Assembly (NCBI GenBank): GCA_028697875.1
Contig: JAQVEQ010000024.1
Coordinates: forward strand, 2,231 to 20,020
Length of the DNA: 17,790 nt
Direction: 5' to 3'
Source: Novosphingobium sp.
Lineage (GTDB): Bacteria > Pseudomonadota > Alphaproteobacteria > Sphingomonadales > Sphingomonadaceae
The position numbers and the translations under genes were made by a program. Positions 7,003-14,744 of the stretch are shown here, piece after piece. Positions within the stretch are counted from its first letter, which is position 1. Each line of letters opens with the position of its first letter. Under the pieces are notes generated by a model. The model was given only the letters and a program-made list of their open reading frames with translations, was not told where the DNA came from and made no database searches.

Positions 7003-8202
7003 ATGGCGACGAACGAATGTGACCCGGTGTCACTGGGAATTGCAATCGATCAGGTTTACCGGGATTTCTGCAAGGTATTTCCCGATAACAATTCCATGGA
7101 AATGCTCCGCGGGATGCTGGGCGCGGTCACTGCGGGGGTGGAAGCCGTCCCGCTCAAGTTCGCGTTCCGGTTCGACTACCTCGTCCGTTCGGGGTTCGAC
7201 AGCCGGCCGTGGGTCGACGGCAAGCTGCGCGAACTGACGCGCGAGGCGTTGACCGGGGCGGACCGGGCGATCTTTCTCGATATGGATCCGGCCCCGCGCG
7301 CGGTGGACCTGGGCAAGGACCTCGCGTCGGATGCGTCCGGCCGCCAGTTGCGCTCCTATTACGAACATATCGGTATCCGCCACGCGCTCCTGTCCTCCTG
7401 CCTGGTGGATCACGACTGGCGCTATGTGCTGTTTGCCGGGCGCTCTCCCGGACAGCCGCCTTTCGGGGAACGCGAAATGGCGGTGATGGCCGCGATGACG
7501 CCGCATTTCCGCTCCGCCCTGCGCGCACGTACGCGCCTGATCGTGGCCGAACGGCTGGCGGAAAGCTGCGCGGCGGGGCTCGACAAGCTGGGGATCGGCG
7601 TGGTCGTGATCAATGCGGCGGGCAAACTCGTCGAAGTGAGCCCGATTGCCGAACGGATCCTGGCGGCACGGGACGGACTGGTTGCTTCCCCCCGCTTCGG
7701 CGCCAATTCGGGATCGGACAACCGGCGGCTGCAATCGCTGGTCCGGGCCGCGGCGGGGGCCGACTGGCGCGGGGGCGGCGTGGCCATGGCGATTCCGCGG
7801 CCGTCGGGCCTGCCCAATTACGAACTGGTGGTCGACGCTCTGCCGTGCCCGCCCGGCCTGCCCAAGGACGGTTCGGTCGTCGTTTACTTGCGCGACCGGA
7901 TGATCGGCCCGGCACAGGCGATCGAGGCGGGGCTGTTGCAGGACCTCTTCGGCCTGACCCAGGCGGAAGCGCTGGTGGCCTGCGCGGCGGCGGACGGGCG
8001 TAGCGCGCATGAAATCGCCAGCTATCTCGGCATCCGTTACAACACGGTGCGGGCGCATTTCCGTTCGATCTTCGCCAAGAGCGGCTTTTCCAGCCGTGCG
8101 GACCTGGTGCACATGGTGCTGAACAGCCCGGCGTCTCTCGGCGCCGAAGGTCCGGCCGCAGGGGACAGGCAGGGCGGGGGGGATCATGTCGCCGTTGCCT
8201 GA
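7003..8202 (+). CDS. LuxR-type HTH transcriptional regulator (first of a tandem pair)
   Basis: This 399-residue protein has a C-terminal GerE/LuxR helix-turn-helix at about residues 315-380 (LTQAEALVACAAADGRSAHEIASYLGIRYNTVRAHFRSIFAK). The N-terminal part is not recognisable as a response-regulator receiver or an acyl-homoserine-lactone-binding domain. A middle segment at about 187-225 (LDKLGIGVVVINAAGKLVEVS) looks PAS-like and probably senses a ligand. The same architecture is seen in the next gene. The ATG at 7003 follows GGGAGAG. The final 17 bases overlap the next gene in another frame, so the two are translated from one message. Its position among catabolic operons sharing a palindrome makes it a candidate local activator; that is inference. 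The upstream inverted repeat at 6923-6945 may control it. Confidence 0.86.
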   Translation: MATNECDPVSLGIAIDQVYRDFCKVFPDNNSMEMLRGMLGAVTAGVEAVPLKFAFRFDYLVRSGFDSRPWVDGKLRELTREALTGADRAIFLDMDPAPRAVDLGKDLASDASGRQLRSYYEHIGIRHALLSSCLVDHDWRYVLFAGRSPGQPPFGEREMAVMAAMTPHFRSALRARTRLIVAERLAESCAAGLDKLGIGVVVINAAGKLVEVSPIAERILAARDGLVASPRFGANSGSDNRRLQSLVRAAAGADWRGGGVAMAIPRPSGLPNYELVVDALPCPPGLPKDGSVVVYLRDRMIGPAQAIEAGLLQDLFGLTQAEALVACAAADGRSAHEIASYLGIRYNTVRAHFRSIFAKSGFSSRADLVHMVLNSPASLGAEGPAAGDRQGGGDHVAVA

Positions 8203-9178
8203 TTTCCTCGATCACGAGCCGCCGCTGGCGGTGCTCGATGCGATCTACGACGATTTCGTGCGCGTGCGCGTCGCGCCGCGTGCCCTGGCCATGGCGCGCG
8301 ACTGGCTTGGCGCGGCCGATCTCCAGCTTGTCGAACCCGGCGACGACGCGCCGTGCAGGGAGGACGGTCTCGTGTCGCGCCCCGTCGCAATGGAAGGGGA
8401 AGATGCGGAGATGGCCCCGGTCCTGGTCTCCAACTGGCGGACCCAGTCGCCCCCGACGGCGGACCAGATGGGCCGGTTTTCGGCACTGGCTCGCCATGTC
8501 GCCCGCGCGCGGACTTATCGCGGACAGCTCGTCGAAACGCGCCGCCTGGGGGAAGTGTTCAACAGCGGCCTCGGCCGCCTTTCGATCGGCGTCATCACCG
8601 TCTTTCCCGACGGGCGGCCGATCGCGGCCAATCGTCTCGCCTGCGACCTGCTCGACGAAGCGGACGGCATATCGTTGATCGGAGGCAGGCTCTGCCTCGC
8701 CTCGCCTGCGGAACAGAAGGCCCTGCGCAAGCTGCTCGACATGACGATAGGCGGTACGGTGGAACAGGGCGGGCTGCGTGTGACCCGGCCGTCGGGCAAG
8801 GCCGACCTGAACCTGCTCGTCCTGCGGCCGCCGCCGCGGCCGGGCGTGATCCGCAGCGGTCTGCGCATTCTCCTGCGCGATCCCGAACACCGGACGGTCC
8901 ATTCGCGCAATGCCCTGCGCGATCTCCACGGCCTGACCGATACCGAAGCGGCCATTACCATGCATCTCGCCAACGGCCTCAGTTCCGAGGAAGTGGAGGA
9001 ACGGTTCGCCATCAGGCACAACACCATGCGGGCGCACTTGCGTTCGATCTACGCCAAGCTGGGCGTCTGTTCGCATGCCGAGCTGGTCTATGCCATCCTC
9101 ACCGGCGCCAGTGCCCTGGCGCTGGAAAACCACGACGAACTGCCCCCGCTCGAACCCCTGACCTCGCTGGTCCAGTGA
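8186..9178 (+). CDS. LuxR-type HTH transcriptional regulator (second of a tandem pair)
   Basis: This 330-residue paralogue of the preceding regulator has its LuxR helix-turn-helix at about residues 246-312 (LTDTEAAITMHLANGLSSEEVEERFAIRHNTMRAHLRSIYAK). The recognition helices, IRYNTVRAHFRSIFAK in the first protein and IRHNTMRAHLRSIYAK here, are nearly the same, so both may bind related DNA or form heterodimers. A PAS-like segment at about 128-150 (LGRLSIGVITVFPDGRPIAAN) matches the corresponding part of its neighbour. It is about 70 residues shorter at the N-terminus. The ATG at 8186 lies within the preceding gene, after a G-rich ribosome-binding stretch (GGGGGG), and the overlap is 17 bases. 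No terminator follows before the acyl-CoA synthetase promoter region at 9229-9309, so some read-through into that operon is possible. Confidence 0.86.
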   Translation: MSPLPDFLDHEPPLAVLDAIYDDFVRVRVAPRALAMARDWLGAADLQLVEPGDDAPCREDGLVSRPVAMEGEDAEMAPVLVSNWRTQSPPTADQMGRFSALARHVARARTYRGQLVETRRLGEVFNSGLGRLSIGVITVFPDGRPIAANRLACDLLDEADGISLIGGRLCLASPAEQKALRKLLDMTIGGTVEQGGLRVTRPSGKADLNLLVLRPPPRPGVIRSGLRILLRDPEHRTVHSRNALRDLHGLTDTEAAITMHLANGLSSEEVEERFAIRHNTMRAHLRSIYAKLGVCSHAELVYAILTGASALALENHDELPPLEPLTSLVQ

Positions 9179-9228
9179 TCGCGGCAGGGGGCGGTGGCGG
9201 CCGGGCGGGAGCGGGCAATGTTCACGCT

Positions 9229-9244
9229 TAGTCCCCCTGGACTA
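9229..9244. promoter_or_regulatory. putative operator, acyl-CoA synthetase operon promoter
   Basis: TAGTCCCCCTGGACTA is a perfect 6-4-6 palindrome centred 73.5 bases upstream of the ATG at 9310. It is the most symmetrical short form of the motif shared with 4669-4692, 4746-4761 and 17331-17346. A weak -10-like CTAACT begins 23 bases downstream, which would put the site near -42. Confidence 0.66.
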
Positions 9245-9309
9245 TGCGCGCCGGGTGGCGATGCCCCTAACTGTCGGCAATACTCCGAACGAGAATGCCG
9301 GGAGAGAAA

Positions 9310-11442
9310 ATGTCGACGAGCGTGAACCTGAAAGACCGTGAACGGACGGCCGAACGTGAGGGGATGGACAGGCTGCTGTCGCCCCGGTCGATCGCCATGG
9401 TCGGCGCATCCAACCAGGCGCACCGCATCGGCGGGCTGATCTTCGCCAATCTCAAGCGGGCCTTCGAAGGGGCGCTCTATCCGGTCAATCCCTCCGACGA
9501 CGAAGTCATGGGGATCAAGGCCTACCGGTCGGTCTCCGATCTGCCCGAAACCGTGGACCTGGCCGTCGTGGCAGTGCCGGGCAAACTGGTGCCCGGCGTG
9601 GTCGAGGAAGCTGCTGCCGCGGGCATCGGCGGCGTGGTGGTCGTGACTTCCGGCTTTGCGGAAGTCGGCGGCGAAGGGGCCGAATGGCAGGCACGGCTGA
9701 CGGAGATTTCGCGGCGCACCGGCATTCGCCTGATCGGCCCGAACTGCATCGGCTACATGAACCTGCACGGCGGGGTCATGGCCAACTTCTCGCTCGATCC
9801 CACGGCCGAACTGCCGCGCGCAGGCGGGGTGGCGCTGGTGTCGCAAAGCGGCGGCTTCGGCTCCTACATCGCGATGATGGCGCTCAAGGCCGGGCTCGGC
9901 CTCGGGTGGTTCGTCAGCACCGGCAACGAGGCGGACAGCAGTGTCGCGATGGTGATGCGGCACTTGGTCGACCGGCCGGAAGTCAAGGTCCTGCTCGGCT
10001 GCGTCGAAACCCTGCGCCACCCGGAAATCTTCATCGAAACGGCCGAACGCGCGCTCGAACTCGACAAGCCGATCGTCCTGCTCAAGGCCGGCCGGTCGGA
10101 AGAAGCGGCCCGCGCGGCGATGAGCCACACCGGATCGATCGCCGGGTCCGCCGAAGTGCTCGACGCGGTGTGCCGGCAGTACGGCGTGCACATCGTCGAA
10201 TCGATGCAGGACATGCTCGACCTGGGGCTGATGTTCCAGACCGGCAAGCGGACCGGCGGGCGGCGCGTCGCGATCGTGACCACGTCCGGCGGCGCGGGGG
10301 TCCTGCTGGCCGACGAAGCGGCACGCGCCGGGCTTTCGGTGCCGGAACTCCCGGCGGAGGAACAGTCCCGGATGCTGGCCGTGATGCCGCAGCCGTTCTT
10401 CGGCAGCGTATCCAACCCGGTCGACACCACCGCGCAAGTCACGGCCATGCCCGAAGCGCTGGGCAATCTGCTGCAGCAATTGGGTTCGAGCCCGTCGGTC
10501 GACATGATCGTGACCGTGGTGTGGGAACAGGCGGCCATCCACATCGCCGGGATCGTCGAGATGGAAGCCGAAACCGGCAAGCCCGTTTCGGTGCTGTGCA
10601 CCGGTGCCGCGCCCAAGGTGGTCGAGGCGGGCATCCCGCTCTATCTCGATCCGGGGCGCGCCGTGCGCACGCTGGGGGCCCTGGCGCGGCAGTCGCTGGA
10701 CAAACCGGCGCCATGCCGCCCCGAAGCGCCCGACAGCGCGCGCGTCGCCCGCATGCGCGCCATGCTGGCACAGTGCGAGGGGCGCAAGGTCCTGATGGAG
10801 CACGAAGGCAAGCGCCTGTTCGCCGAATACGGCATTCCCGTCACGCGGGAGAAGCTGGTGACGGCGCCCGCCGAAGCCACGGCCGCGGTCGAGGCAATCG
10901 GCGGGCTTGCCGCGCTCAAGTTCATGAGCCCGCAATTGCTGCACAAGTCCGACGCCGGCGGCATCCGCCTGGGCGTGACGGCCAGCGCGGCCAGGGCCGA
11001 AGCGGAAGCCATGCTGGAGGAAGTCGCGGCCAAGGCGCCGGGGGCCAGGCTCTCCGGGATCCTGGTCCAGGAAATGGTTCCGGCGCGGCTCGAACTGACT
11101 TGCGGGATCAAGCACGATCCGGTCTTCGGGCCGATGGTCGTCCTCGGGCTGGGCGGGCTGATGGTGGAGATCATGGCCGAAGTCGCCATGCTGCGCCCGC
11201 CGTTCGGCGCCGACGCCGCGCGCCGCGCGATCGAAGGGCTGTGCGGGGGGCGGGTCGTTTCCGCCCGGCGCGGCCTCGAACCGGCCGAACTGGACGCGGC
11301 GGTGGCGATCGTTTCCGGACTGGGCCGGATCGCGCTGGAACTGCCCGAAATCGCCGAGATCGACATCAACCCGATCCGCATCGCCCATGGCCGGGCCGTC
11401 GCTGCCGACGCGCTGGTCGTCCTTGCTGATCCTTCGGAGTGA
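9310..11442 (+). CDS. acyl-CoA synthetase, NDP-forming (ATP-grasp type)
   Basis: This 710-residue protein belongs to the NDP-forming acyl-CoA synthetase superfamily, which joins an acid to CoA with ATP through a phosphohistidine intermediate. An N-terminal CoA-binding Rossmann domain begins at MVGASNQAHRIGGLIFANL. A succinyl-CoA-ligase-like domain (VALVSQSGGFGSYIA, STGNEADSS) follows, with the catalytic loop SHTGSIAGSAEV containing His273. The C-terminal ATP-grasp domain runs from about residue 492 to the end (LKFMSPQLLHKSDAGGIRLG; VQEMVPARLELTCGI). Fused enzymes of this layout include acetate-CoA ligases and feruloyl-CoA synthetase of sphingomonads; the acid used here is unknown. The ATG at 9310 follows GGGAGAG by five bases; an ATG at 9295 has no such site. 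The gene heads an operon with the SnoaL-like and SDR genes, starting only five bases before the next one. Confidence 0.92.
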   Translation: MSTSVNLKDRERTAEREGMDRLLSPRSIAMVGASNQAHRIGGLIFANLKRAFEGALYPVNPSDDEVMGIKAYRSVSDLPETVDLAVVAVPGKLVPGVVEEAAAAGIGGVVVVTSGFAEVGGEGAEWQARLTEISRRTGIRLIGPNCIGYMNLHGGVMANFSLDPTAELPRAGGVALVSQSGGFGSYIAMMALKAGLGLGWFVSTGNEADSSVAMVMRHLVDRPEVKVLLGCVETLRHPEIFIETAERALELDKPIVLLKAGRSEEAARAAMSHTGSIAGSAEVLDAVCRQYGVHIVESMQDMLDLGLMFQTGKRTGGRRVAIVTTSGGAGVLLADEAARAGLSVPELPAEEQSRMLAVMPQPFFGSVSNPVDTTAQVTAMPEALGNLLQQLGSSPSVDMIVTVVWEQAAIHIAGIVEMEAETGKPVSVLCTGAAPKVVEAGIPLYLDPGRAVRTLGALARQSLDKPAPCRPEAPDSARVARMRAMLAQCEGRKVLMEHEGKRLFAEYGIPVTREKLVTAPAEATAAVEAIGGLAALKFMSPQLLHKSDAGGIRLGVTASAARAEAEAMLEEVAAKAPGARLSGILVQEMVPARLELTCGIKHDPVFGPMVVLGLGGLMVEIMAEVAMLRPPFGADAARRAIEGLCGGRVVSARRGLEPAELDAAVAIVSGLGRIALELPEIAEIDINPIRIAHGRAVAADALVVLADPSE

Positions 11443-11447
11443 AGACC

Positions 11448-11882
11448 ATGAGTGCAGGCGGGGCATTGACCCTCGAAGACAAGCTGGCCGCGCAGGAAAC
11501 CGTCAACCGTTTCGCGCATTGTTCCGACTATGGCGACTGGGAGGGACTGGCGCGGCTCTACACGCCCGACGTCGTGACCGAGATGGACGGCCAGGCGATC
11601 CGTTTCGAAGGGATCGAGGCGCAGGTGACCCATGCGAGGAAGTCCGACGAGTCCGCCAAGGGCAAGAACCGCCACTATTTCCTCAACATGTACGTCGAAG
11701 GGGAAGGCGACACCGCCCGGGTGAACTACTGCTTCCTCAACGTCTTCGCCTCGAACGAGCCGATGAAGGCGCGCATCGTGTGCAGCGGGCGGCAGGTCGA
11801 CACGCTCCGGCGGACGGCGGACGGCTGGAAGATCGCCCACCGCCGGGTCATGTTCGACCAGGACGTGAACGTGCAATGGTAA
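11448..11882 (+). CDS. SnoaL-like (NTF2-fold) protein
   Basis: This 144-residue protein has the SnoaL_4 pattern: an N-terminal helix with NRFAHCSDYGDWEGLARLY, a strand with DVVTEMDG, then a terminal pair of strands ending in DGWKIAHRRVMFD. The fold forms a small cone-shaped pocket used by cyclases, dehydratases, isomerases and ring-hydroxylating dioxygenase beta subunits. No clear catalytic set can be assigned from the sequence. It lies five bases after the acyl-CoA synthetase stop, with GGAG eight bases before the ATG at 11448. Its stop overlaps the SDR start by seven bases, so the three genes form a tight operon. The GTG at 11439 overlapping the previous gene is a poorer start. The pairing with an SDR repeats the arrangement at 18-1045. 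Confidence 0.85.
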   Translation: MSAGGALTLEDKLAAQETVNRFAHCSDYGDWEGLARLYTPDVVTEMDGQAIRFEGIEAQVTHARKSDESAKGKNRHYFLNMYVEGEGDTARVNYCFLNVFASNEPMKARIVCSGRQVDTLRRTADGWKIAHRRVMFDQDVNVQW

Positions 11883-12751
11883 CCGATGCGCAAAGGGACG
11901 CCGCCGAGGCGTTCGGTGGAGGACTGGCAGTCATCACCGGGGCAGGCGCGGGGATCGGCGCCGGTCTGGCCCGCCATGCGGCGGCGCTGGGCATGGCCGT
12001 GGTCGTGGCCGACATTTCGCGCGAGCGGGCCGAAGAAGTGGCGGCGGAAATCGCCGCTGCCGGCGGCACGGCCCACGCGATGACAGTGGACGTCGCCCAC
12101 GCCGGCAGGATCGAGCAGTTTGCGCAAGAAGTGCACGAACGGTTCGGCAACGTGCGCCTGCTGATCAACAACGCCGGGATCGAGACGGTCGGCTACACCT
12201 GGGAAATCCCGGCCGAACGCTGGGACGCGACGCTGGACATCAACATCCACGGCGTCGTCCACGGCGTGCGCGCCTTCATGCCGCACATGATCGCCAGCGG
12301 GGAGGAATGCTGGGTCGCCAACCTGTCTTCGGTCGGCGGTTTCGGCCAGATGCCGATCCAGACCTCCTACATCATGAGCAAGCACGCGGTGCAGTCGTTC
12401 ACCGAATGCCTGGCGCTGGAAGTCGGCCTGCTCGACGTGCCGGTCCACGTCAGCGCGATCATCCCCGGCATGGTCCGCACGCGGATCTTCGATGCGACCG
12501 ATGCCGACAAGGGCGAAGTGGCGGTGGCCCACCGCACCGCCATGCGCGAAGCCATGGCCGCGAACGGCATGGATTTGGACAAGGCGTGCGAGCGGATCAT
12601 GGACCAGCTCGCCACCGGCCGCTTCTGGGTTTCGACCCAGCCGCGCATGACCCGGATGTTCGTGGAAAAGCGCGCCGCGTTCCTGAGCGAACAGGCCGAA
12701 CCGCAACTGGCCCCCGAACTGGCGCCGATGTTCGCGCACAGGAAGAAGTAA
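11876..12751 (+). CDS. SDR-family NAD(P)-dependent oxidoreductase
   Basis: This 291-residue classical short-chain dehydrogenase is the last gene of the acyl-CoA synthetase operon. The cofactor motif TGAGAGIG is at residues 21-28, an acidic residue in VVADIS follows strand 2 (favouring NAD), NNAG is at 98-101 and Asn123 is in DINIHG. The catalytic Ser is 151 or 152 and the Tyr165/Lys169 pair is in SYIMSK. The 40-residue C-terminal part (MFVEKRAAFLSEQAEPQLAP) is longer than in minimal SDRs. It would oxidise an alcohol or reduce a ketone of the pathway; the substrate is unknown. ATG 11876 overlaps the upstream stop by seven bases, implying coupling. An imperfect hairpin and repeat element follow the stop. 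Confidence 0.92.
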   Translation: MVTDAQRDAAEAFGGGLAVITGAGAGIGAGLARHAAALGMAVVVADISRERAEEVAAEIAAAGGTAHAMTVDVAHAGRIEQFAQEVHERFGNVRLLINNAGIETVGYTWEIPAERWDATLDINIHGVVHGVRAFMPHMIASGEECWVANLSSVGGFGQMPIQTSYIMSKHAVQSFTECLALEVGLLDVPVHVSAIIPGMVRTRIFDATDADKGEVAVAHRTAMREAMAANGMDLDKACERIMDQLATGRFWVSTQPRMTRMFVEKRAAFLSEQAEPQLAPELAPMFAHRKK

Positions 12752-12773
12752 GGGCAGGGGGCAAGCGAAGAAG

Positions 12774-12809
12774 CCGCCTTTCCCCTCTCCCGCAGGCGGG
12801 AGAAGGCGG
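12774..12809. terminator. stem-loop after the acyl-CoA synthetase operon
   Basis: The first hairpin of the repeat element begins 23 bases after the SDR stop. It has a 7-base outer stem and a 7-base G+C-rich inner stem, joined through a one-sided bulge TCCCCT. No T-run follows, so termination may be weak, but this is the only strong structure at the operon end. Confidence 0.42.
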
Positions 12810-12930
12810 AGCCCGCCGCGAAGCGGTGGGAGAGTGAGGGGCTTTCCCGCTTGAGACCCCCTCATCCAACTTCGCTTGGCCAGCAAGCCGGCAAAGCTTC
12901 GTATCCTTCTTCCACGAGCGGGAGAAGGAA
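12774..12930. repeat. intergenic palindromic repeat element
   Basis: A 157-base non-coding stretch is made of several hairpins. CCGCCTT (12774-12780) pairs with AAGGCGG (12803-12809) around the inner arms CTCCCGC (12787-12793) and GCGGGAG (12796-12802). TGAGGGG (12835-12841) pairs with CCCCTCA (12858-12864). CCTTCT (12905-12910) pairs with AGAAGG (12923-12928). The two ends are related in sequence, and the whole resembles the dispersed intergenic palindromic elements common in sphingomonad and other proteobacterial genomes. It carries no reading frame of its own. The resemblance to dispersed elements is from memory of such sequences, not from a search. Confidence 0.6.
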
Positions 12931-13025
12931 GGAACGCCACCGGGCCGGGATCTGACAGACCGGTTTCAGTGAGGCTAGCAGGTGTCGGGATTGGCTGGCT
13001 TGCCGGGCAAAGCGGACATTGGTTT

Positions 13026-13451
13026 CTATCCGCCAAGGTTGCGATAAAACTCCTCGTTTGCCGCGACGTGTTTCTGAAGCGCTCCGGCTAACTCGACATC
13101 AGCGTCTGGCGTAAGAACATCATGTTCGTCCAAGTCGTCGTTCCAGCACTCCTTCAATCGCGCCCATCTATTCGCCTGAGAAGTTGCGGGAAGCGAGGCT
13201 CCCAGCCCATCAATGATATGTTGAAGCTGATTGGCAGCCTTCACCGCGCCCACCGCATTTAGCGCCTCGACAACCTCGGTAACATCAAGATCATGCGAGC
13301 AGGTAAGAAAGGAGTTTAGGCCGCCATTATTCGCACCACTCATGAACAAGCAGGCAATCGCCGCTGAGCGCTTACTACTCCCACGTTCATGGGTGCATGG
13401 TTCGCTTTCCATGACGAAGTTGTTCCATGCTTGGTCTGAGCAAACAGCCAT
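13026..13451 (-). CDS. DUF4375/DMP19-like hypothetical protein
   Basis: This 141-residue protein has the pattern of the DUF4375 (DMP19-like) family: an early Trp (AWNNFV), a central NGGLNSFLTCSHDLDVTEVVEALNAVGA and a following helix KAANQLQHIIDGLG. One family member, DMP19 of Neisseria, is a DNA mimic that blocks a regulator. Most others have no known role, and no function is claimed here. The chain is acidic (for example WNDDLDEHDVLTPDADVELAG). The ATG at 13451 follows AGGGGA at good spacing and keeps the early Trp; a later ATG at codon 14 would lose it. Base composition is visibly lower in GC than in all neighbouring genes. It stands alone between the repeat element and a gene-poor stretch, suggesting separate acquisition. 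Confidence 0.66.
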   Translation of the reverse strand: MAVCSDQAWNNFVMESEPCTHERGSSKRSAAIACLFMSGANNGGLNSFLTCSHDLDVTEVVEALNAVGAVKAANQLQHIIDGLGASLPATSQANRWARLKECWNDDLDEHDVLTPDADVELAGALQKHVAANEEFYRNLGG

Positions 13452-13863
13452 ACGCTTCCCCTTCGAGCACTAACGTATCGTATGGTTCTGATGACCGCTA
13501 TGTCGTCGTGAGCCGCCAGTCCGGTTTCAGCAGAATTCGGCTGCCGGGCGAGGCGATGCTTCTCCAAGCCATCCCTCCCGACGCGCGATCGCACGCCTGC
13601 GCGGCGCAGTTTTGCAACGGTTCGCCACGCAATGCGCTCGATTTGCCTCTACAATCGGAATCGGCGGCGGAACCGTTCAGGTGCGAGAGAGTTTGGCCTG
13701 AACAGTCAGGACATCCATGCCGTTCGAGTGCAGCATTCATGCCGCACGTCTTGCCAAACGAGATGAACGGGTTTCCGACAGCCAGGCACGCGATTACGGT
13801 GGCGGCGAGAGGAATGGTCGTGAACACGCAGGGCTGGCTGGTGTGGTTTGAAGGAGTTACGTA
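13452..13863. other. 412-base stretch without a supported gene
   Basis: No convincing coding sequence is seen here. Open frames on both strands cross it: plus 13427-13864, and minus frames ending at 13340 and 13498. They have no recognisable motif, codon pattern or suitable ribosome-binding site. The stretch must hold the promoter of the DUF4375-like gene (minus strand) and that of the OmpA-domain gene. The latter's ribosome-binding site AAGGAG is at 13851-13856. The less regular composition suggests decayed sequence left from an insertion, though no identifiable remnant was found. Confidence 0.5.
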
Positions 13864-14739
13864 ATGAATGTCATTTCCAAAAGGCATCGGGTTCTCGTCC
13901 TGCTTGCCGCGCTTGGCATGCCGGTGTCGGGCAGCCTCTCCGCACAGGAGCTGTACCCGTCGAGGACCGATATCACCGTAAATGGCGTGCCGCCGGCCGA
14001 CTTGTCCGAGCTGACCGCAGGACCCGAGGTCGAAGGCTTCATCTCCGCGCGCAGCGGCAACAAGATGCAAGTGACGAGCCCCGACGGCACCAGCACGGTG
14101 ATGTTCATCAGCGAGGGGACCGAAATCAGGAGCAGCGGGGGGTTCCTGGGCCTCAATCGCGATAAGCTGGCGGCGGATTCGCTGCTCAACGGTCTGCCCG
14201 TCAGCGTCAAGACGGTGCAATGGGCCAGCGGCCTGGTGGCGAGCCAGATCGCTCTCAAGAACAAGGATCTCAAGACCGCGTCGATGATCCGCAACGGCAC
14301 CGCCCAGGGCTTTGCCGAACAGACCGCGGCAACCGAGGCGCTGCGCGGCCGGATGGGCGATATCGACAAGTACAACGTCAAGGGCACGACGAACGTCTAC
14401 TTCGACACCGGCAAGTGGAATCTGTCCCCCCGGGCCGAGAGCGATCTCTGCGCCACGGCCGCCCAGGCCGAGGCGATGGACAACGCCCTGCTGCTCGTGG
14501 TCGGCTACACCGATTCGGTCGGCAGCGAGGACTACAACCAGGTGCTCAGCGAACGGCGGGCCGGGCGCGTCGTCAATTATCTCCAGCAGCGATGCGGCTG
14601 GAAGCCCTATCGTATGCTGACTCCCACCGGGATGGCGGAAGCCGACCCGCTGGCGAACAATGATACCGCCGCGGGCAAGGCGCAGAACCGCCGCGTTTCG
14701 GTGAATATCCTGGTCAGCAAGGGCCTCGACGGCCTGTGA
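13864..14739 (+). CDS. exported OmpA C-terminal domain protein with DUF5666-like domain
   Basis: This 291-residue protein starts with a signal peptide (basic MNVISKRHR, a hydrophobic stretch to about residue 20, probable cleavage after Ala27 in SLSAQ). It is therefore periplasmic or outer-membrane associated. Residues about 56-132 form a beta-rich segment (VEGFISARSGNKMQVTSPDG ... VMFISEGTEI) that looks like a DUF5666/OB-type domain. The C-terminal part, about 177-285, is an OmpA-like peptidoglycan-binding domain. It has VYFDTGKWNLSP, GYTDSVGSEDYNQVLSERRA with the conserved Asp and Arg, and NRRVSV. No eight-stranded OmpA barrel is present. It likely links the envelope to peptidoglycan. The start has an excellent AAGGAG site seven bases upstream. 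It does not share the catabolic palindrome and appears to be a separate transcription unit closed by the hairpin at 14745-14769. Confidence 0.9.
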   Translation: MNVISKRHRVLVLLAALGMPVSGSLSAQELYPSRTDITVNGVPPADLSELTAGPEVEGFISARSGNKMQVTSPDGTSTVMFISEGTEIRSSGGFLGLNRDKLAADSLLNGLPVSVKTVQWASGLVASQIALKNKDLKTASMIRNGTAQGFAEQTAATEALRGRMGDIDKYNVKGTTNVYFDTGKWNLSPRAESDLCATAAQAEAMDNALLLVVGYTDSVGSEDYNQVLSERRAGRVVNYLQQRCGWKPYRMLTPTGMAEADPLANNDTAAGKAQNRRVSVNILVSKGLDGL

Positions 14740-14744
14740 GACAC

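Noticed and set aside
7003..9178. Quorum-sensing reading of the LuxR-type genes
   Set aside because: No autoinducer-binding domain pattern and no LuxI-type synthase is visible in the window; the LuxR name refers only to the DNA-binding domain.
9088..11466. Long minus-strand frame opposite the acyl-CoA synthetase
   Set aside because: It is His-, Arg- and Pro-rich with no domain pattern, whereas the plus strand shows all catalytic motifs of the synthetase family.
13427..13864. Plus-strand frame of 145 codons before the OmpA-domain gene
   Set aside because: It starts within the DUF4375-like gene, has no recognisable domain or suitable ribosome-binding site, and an ordinary random-looking composition.
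13498..14220. Minus-strand frame crossing the gene-free stretch and the OmpA-domain gene
   Set aside because: Most of it is antisense to the OmpA-domain protein. The remaining part has a short hydrophobic run but no recognisable signal peptide start or family.
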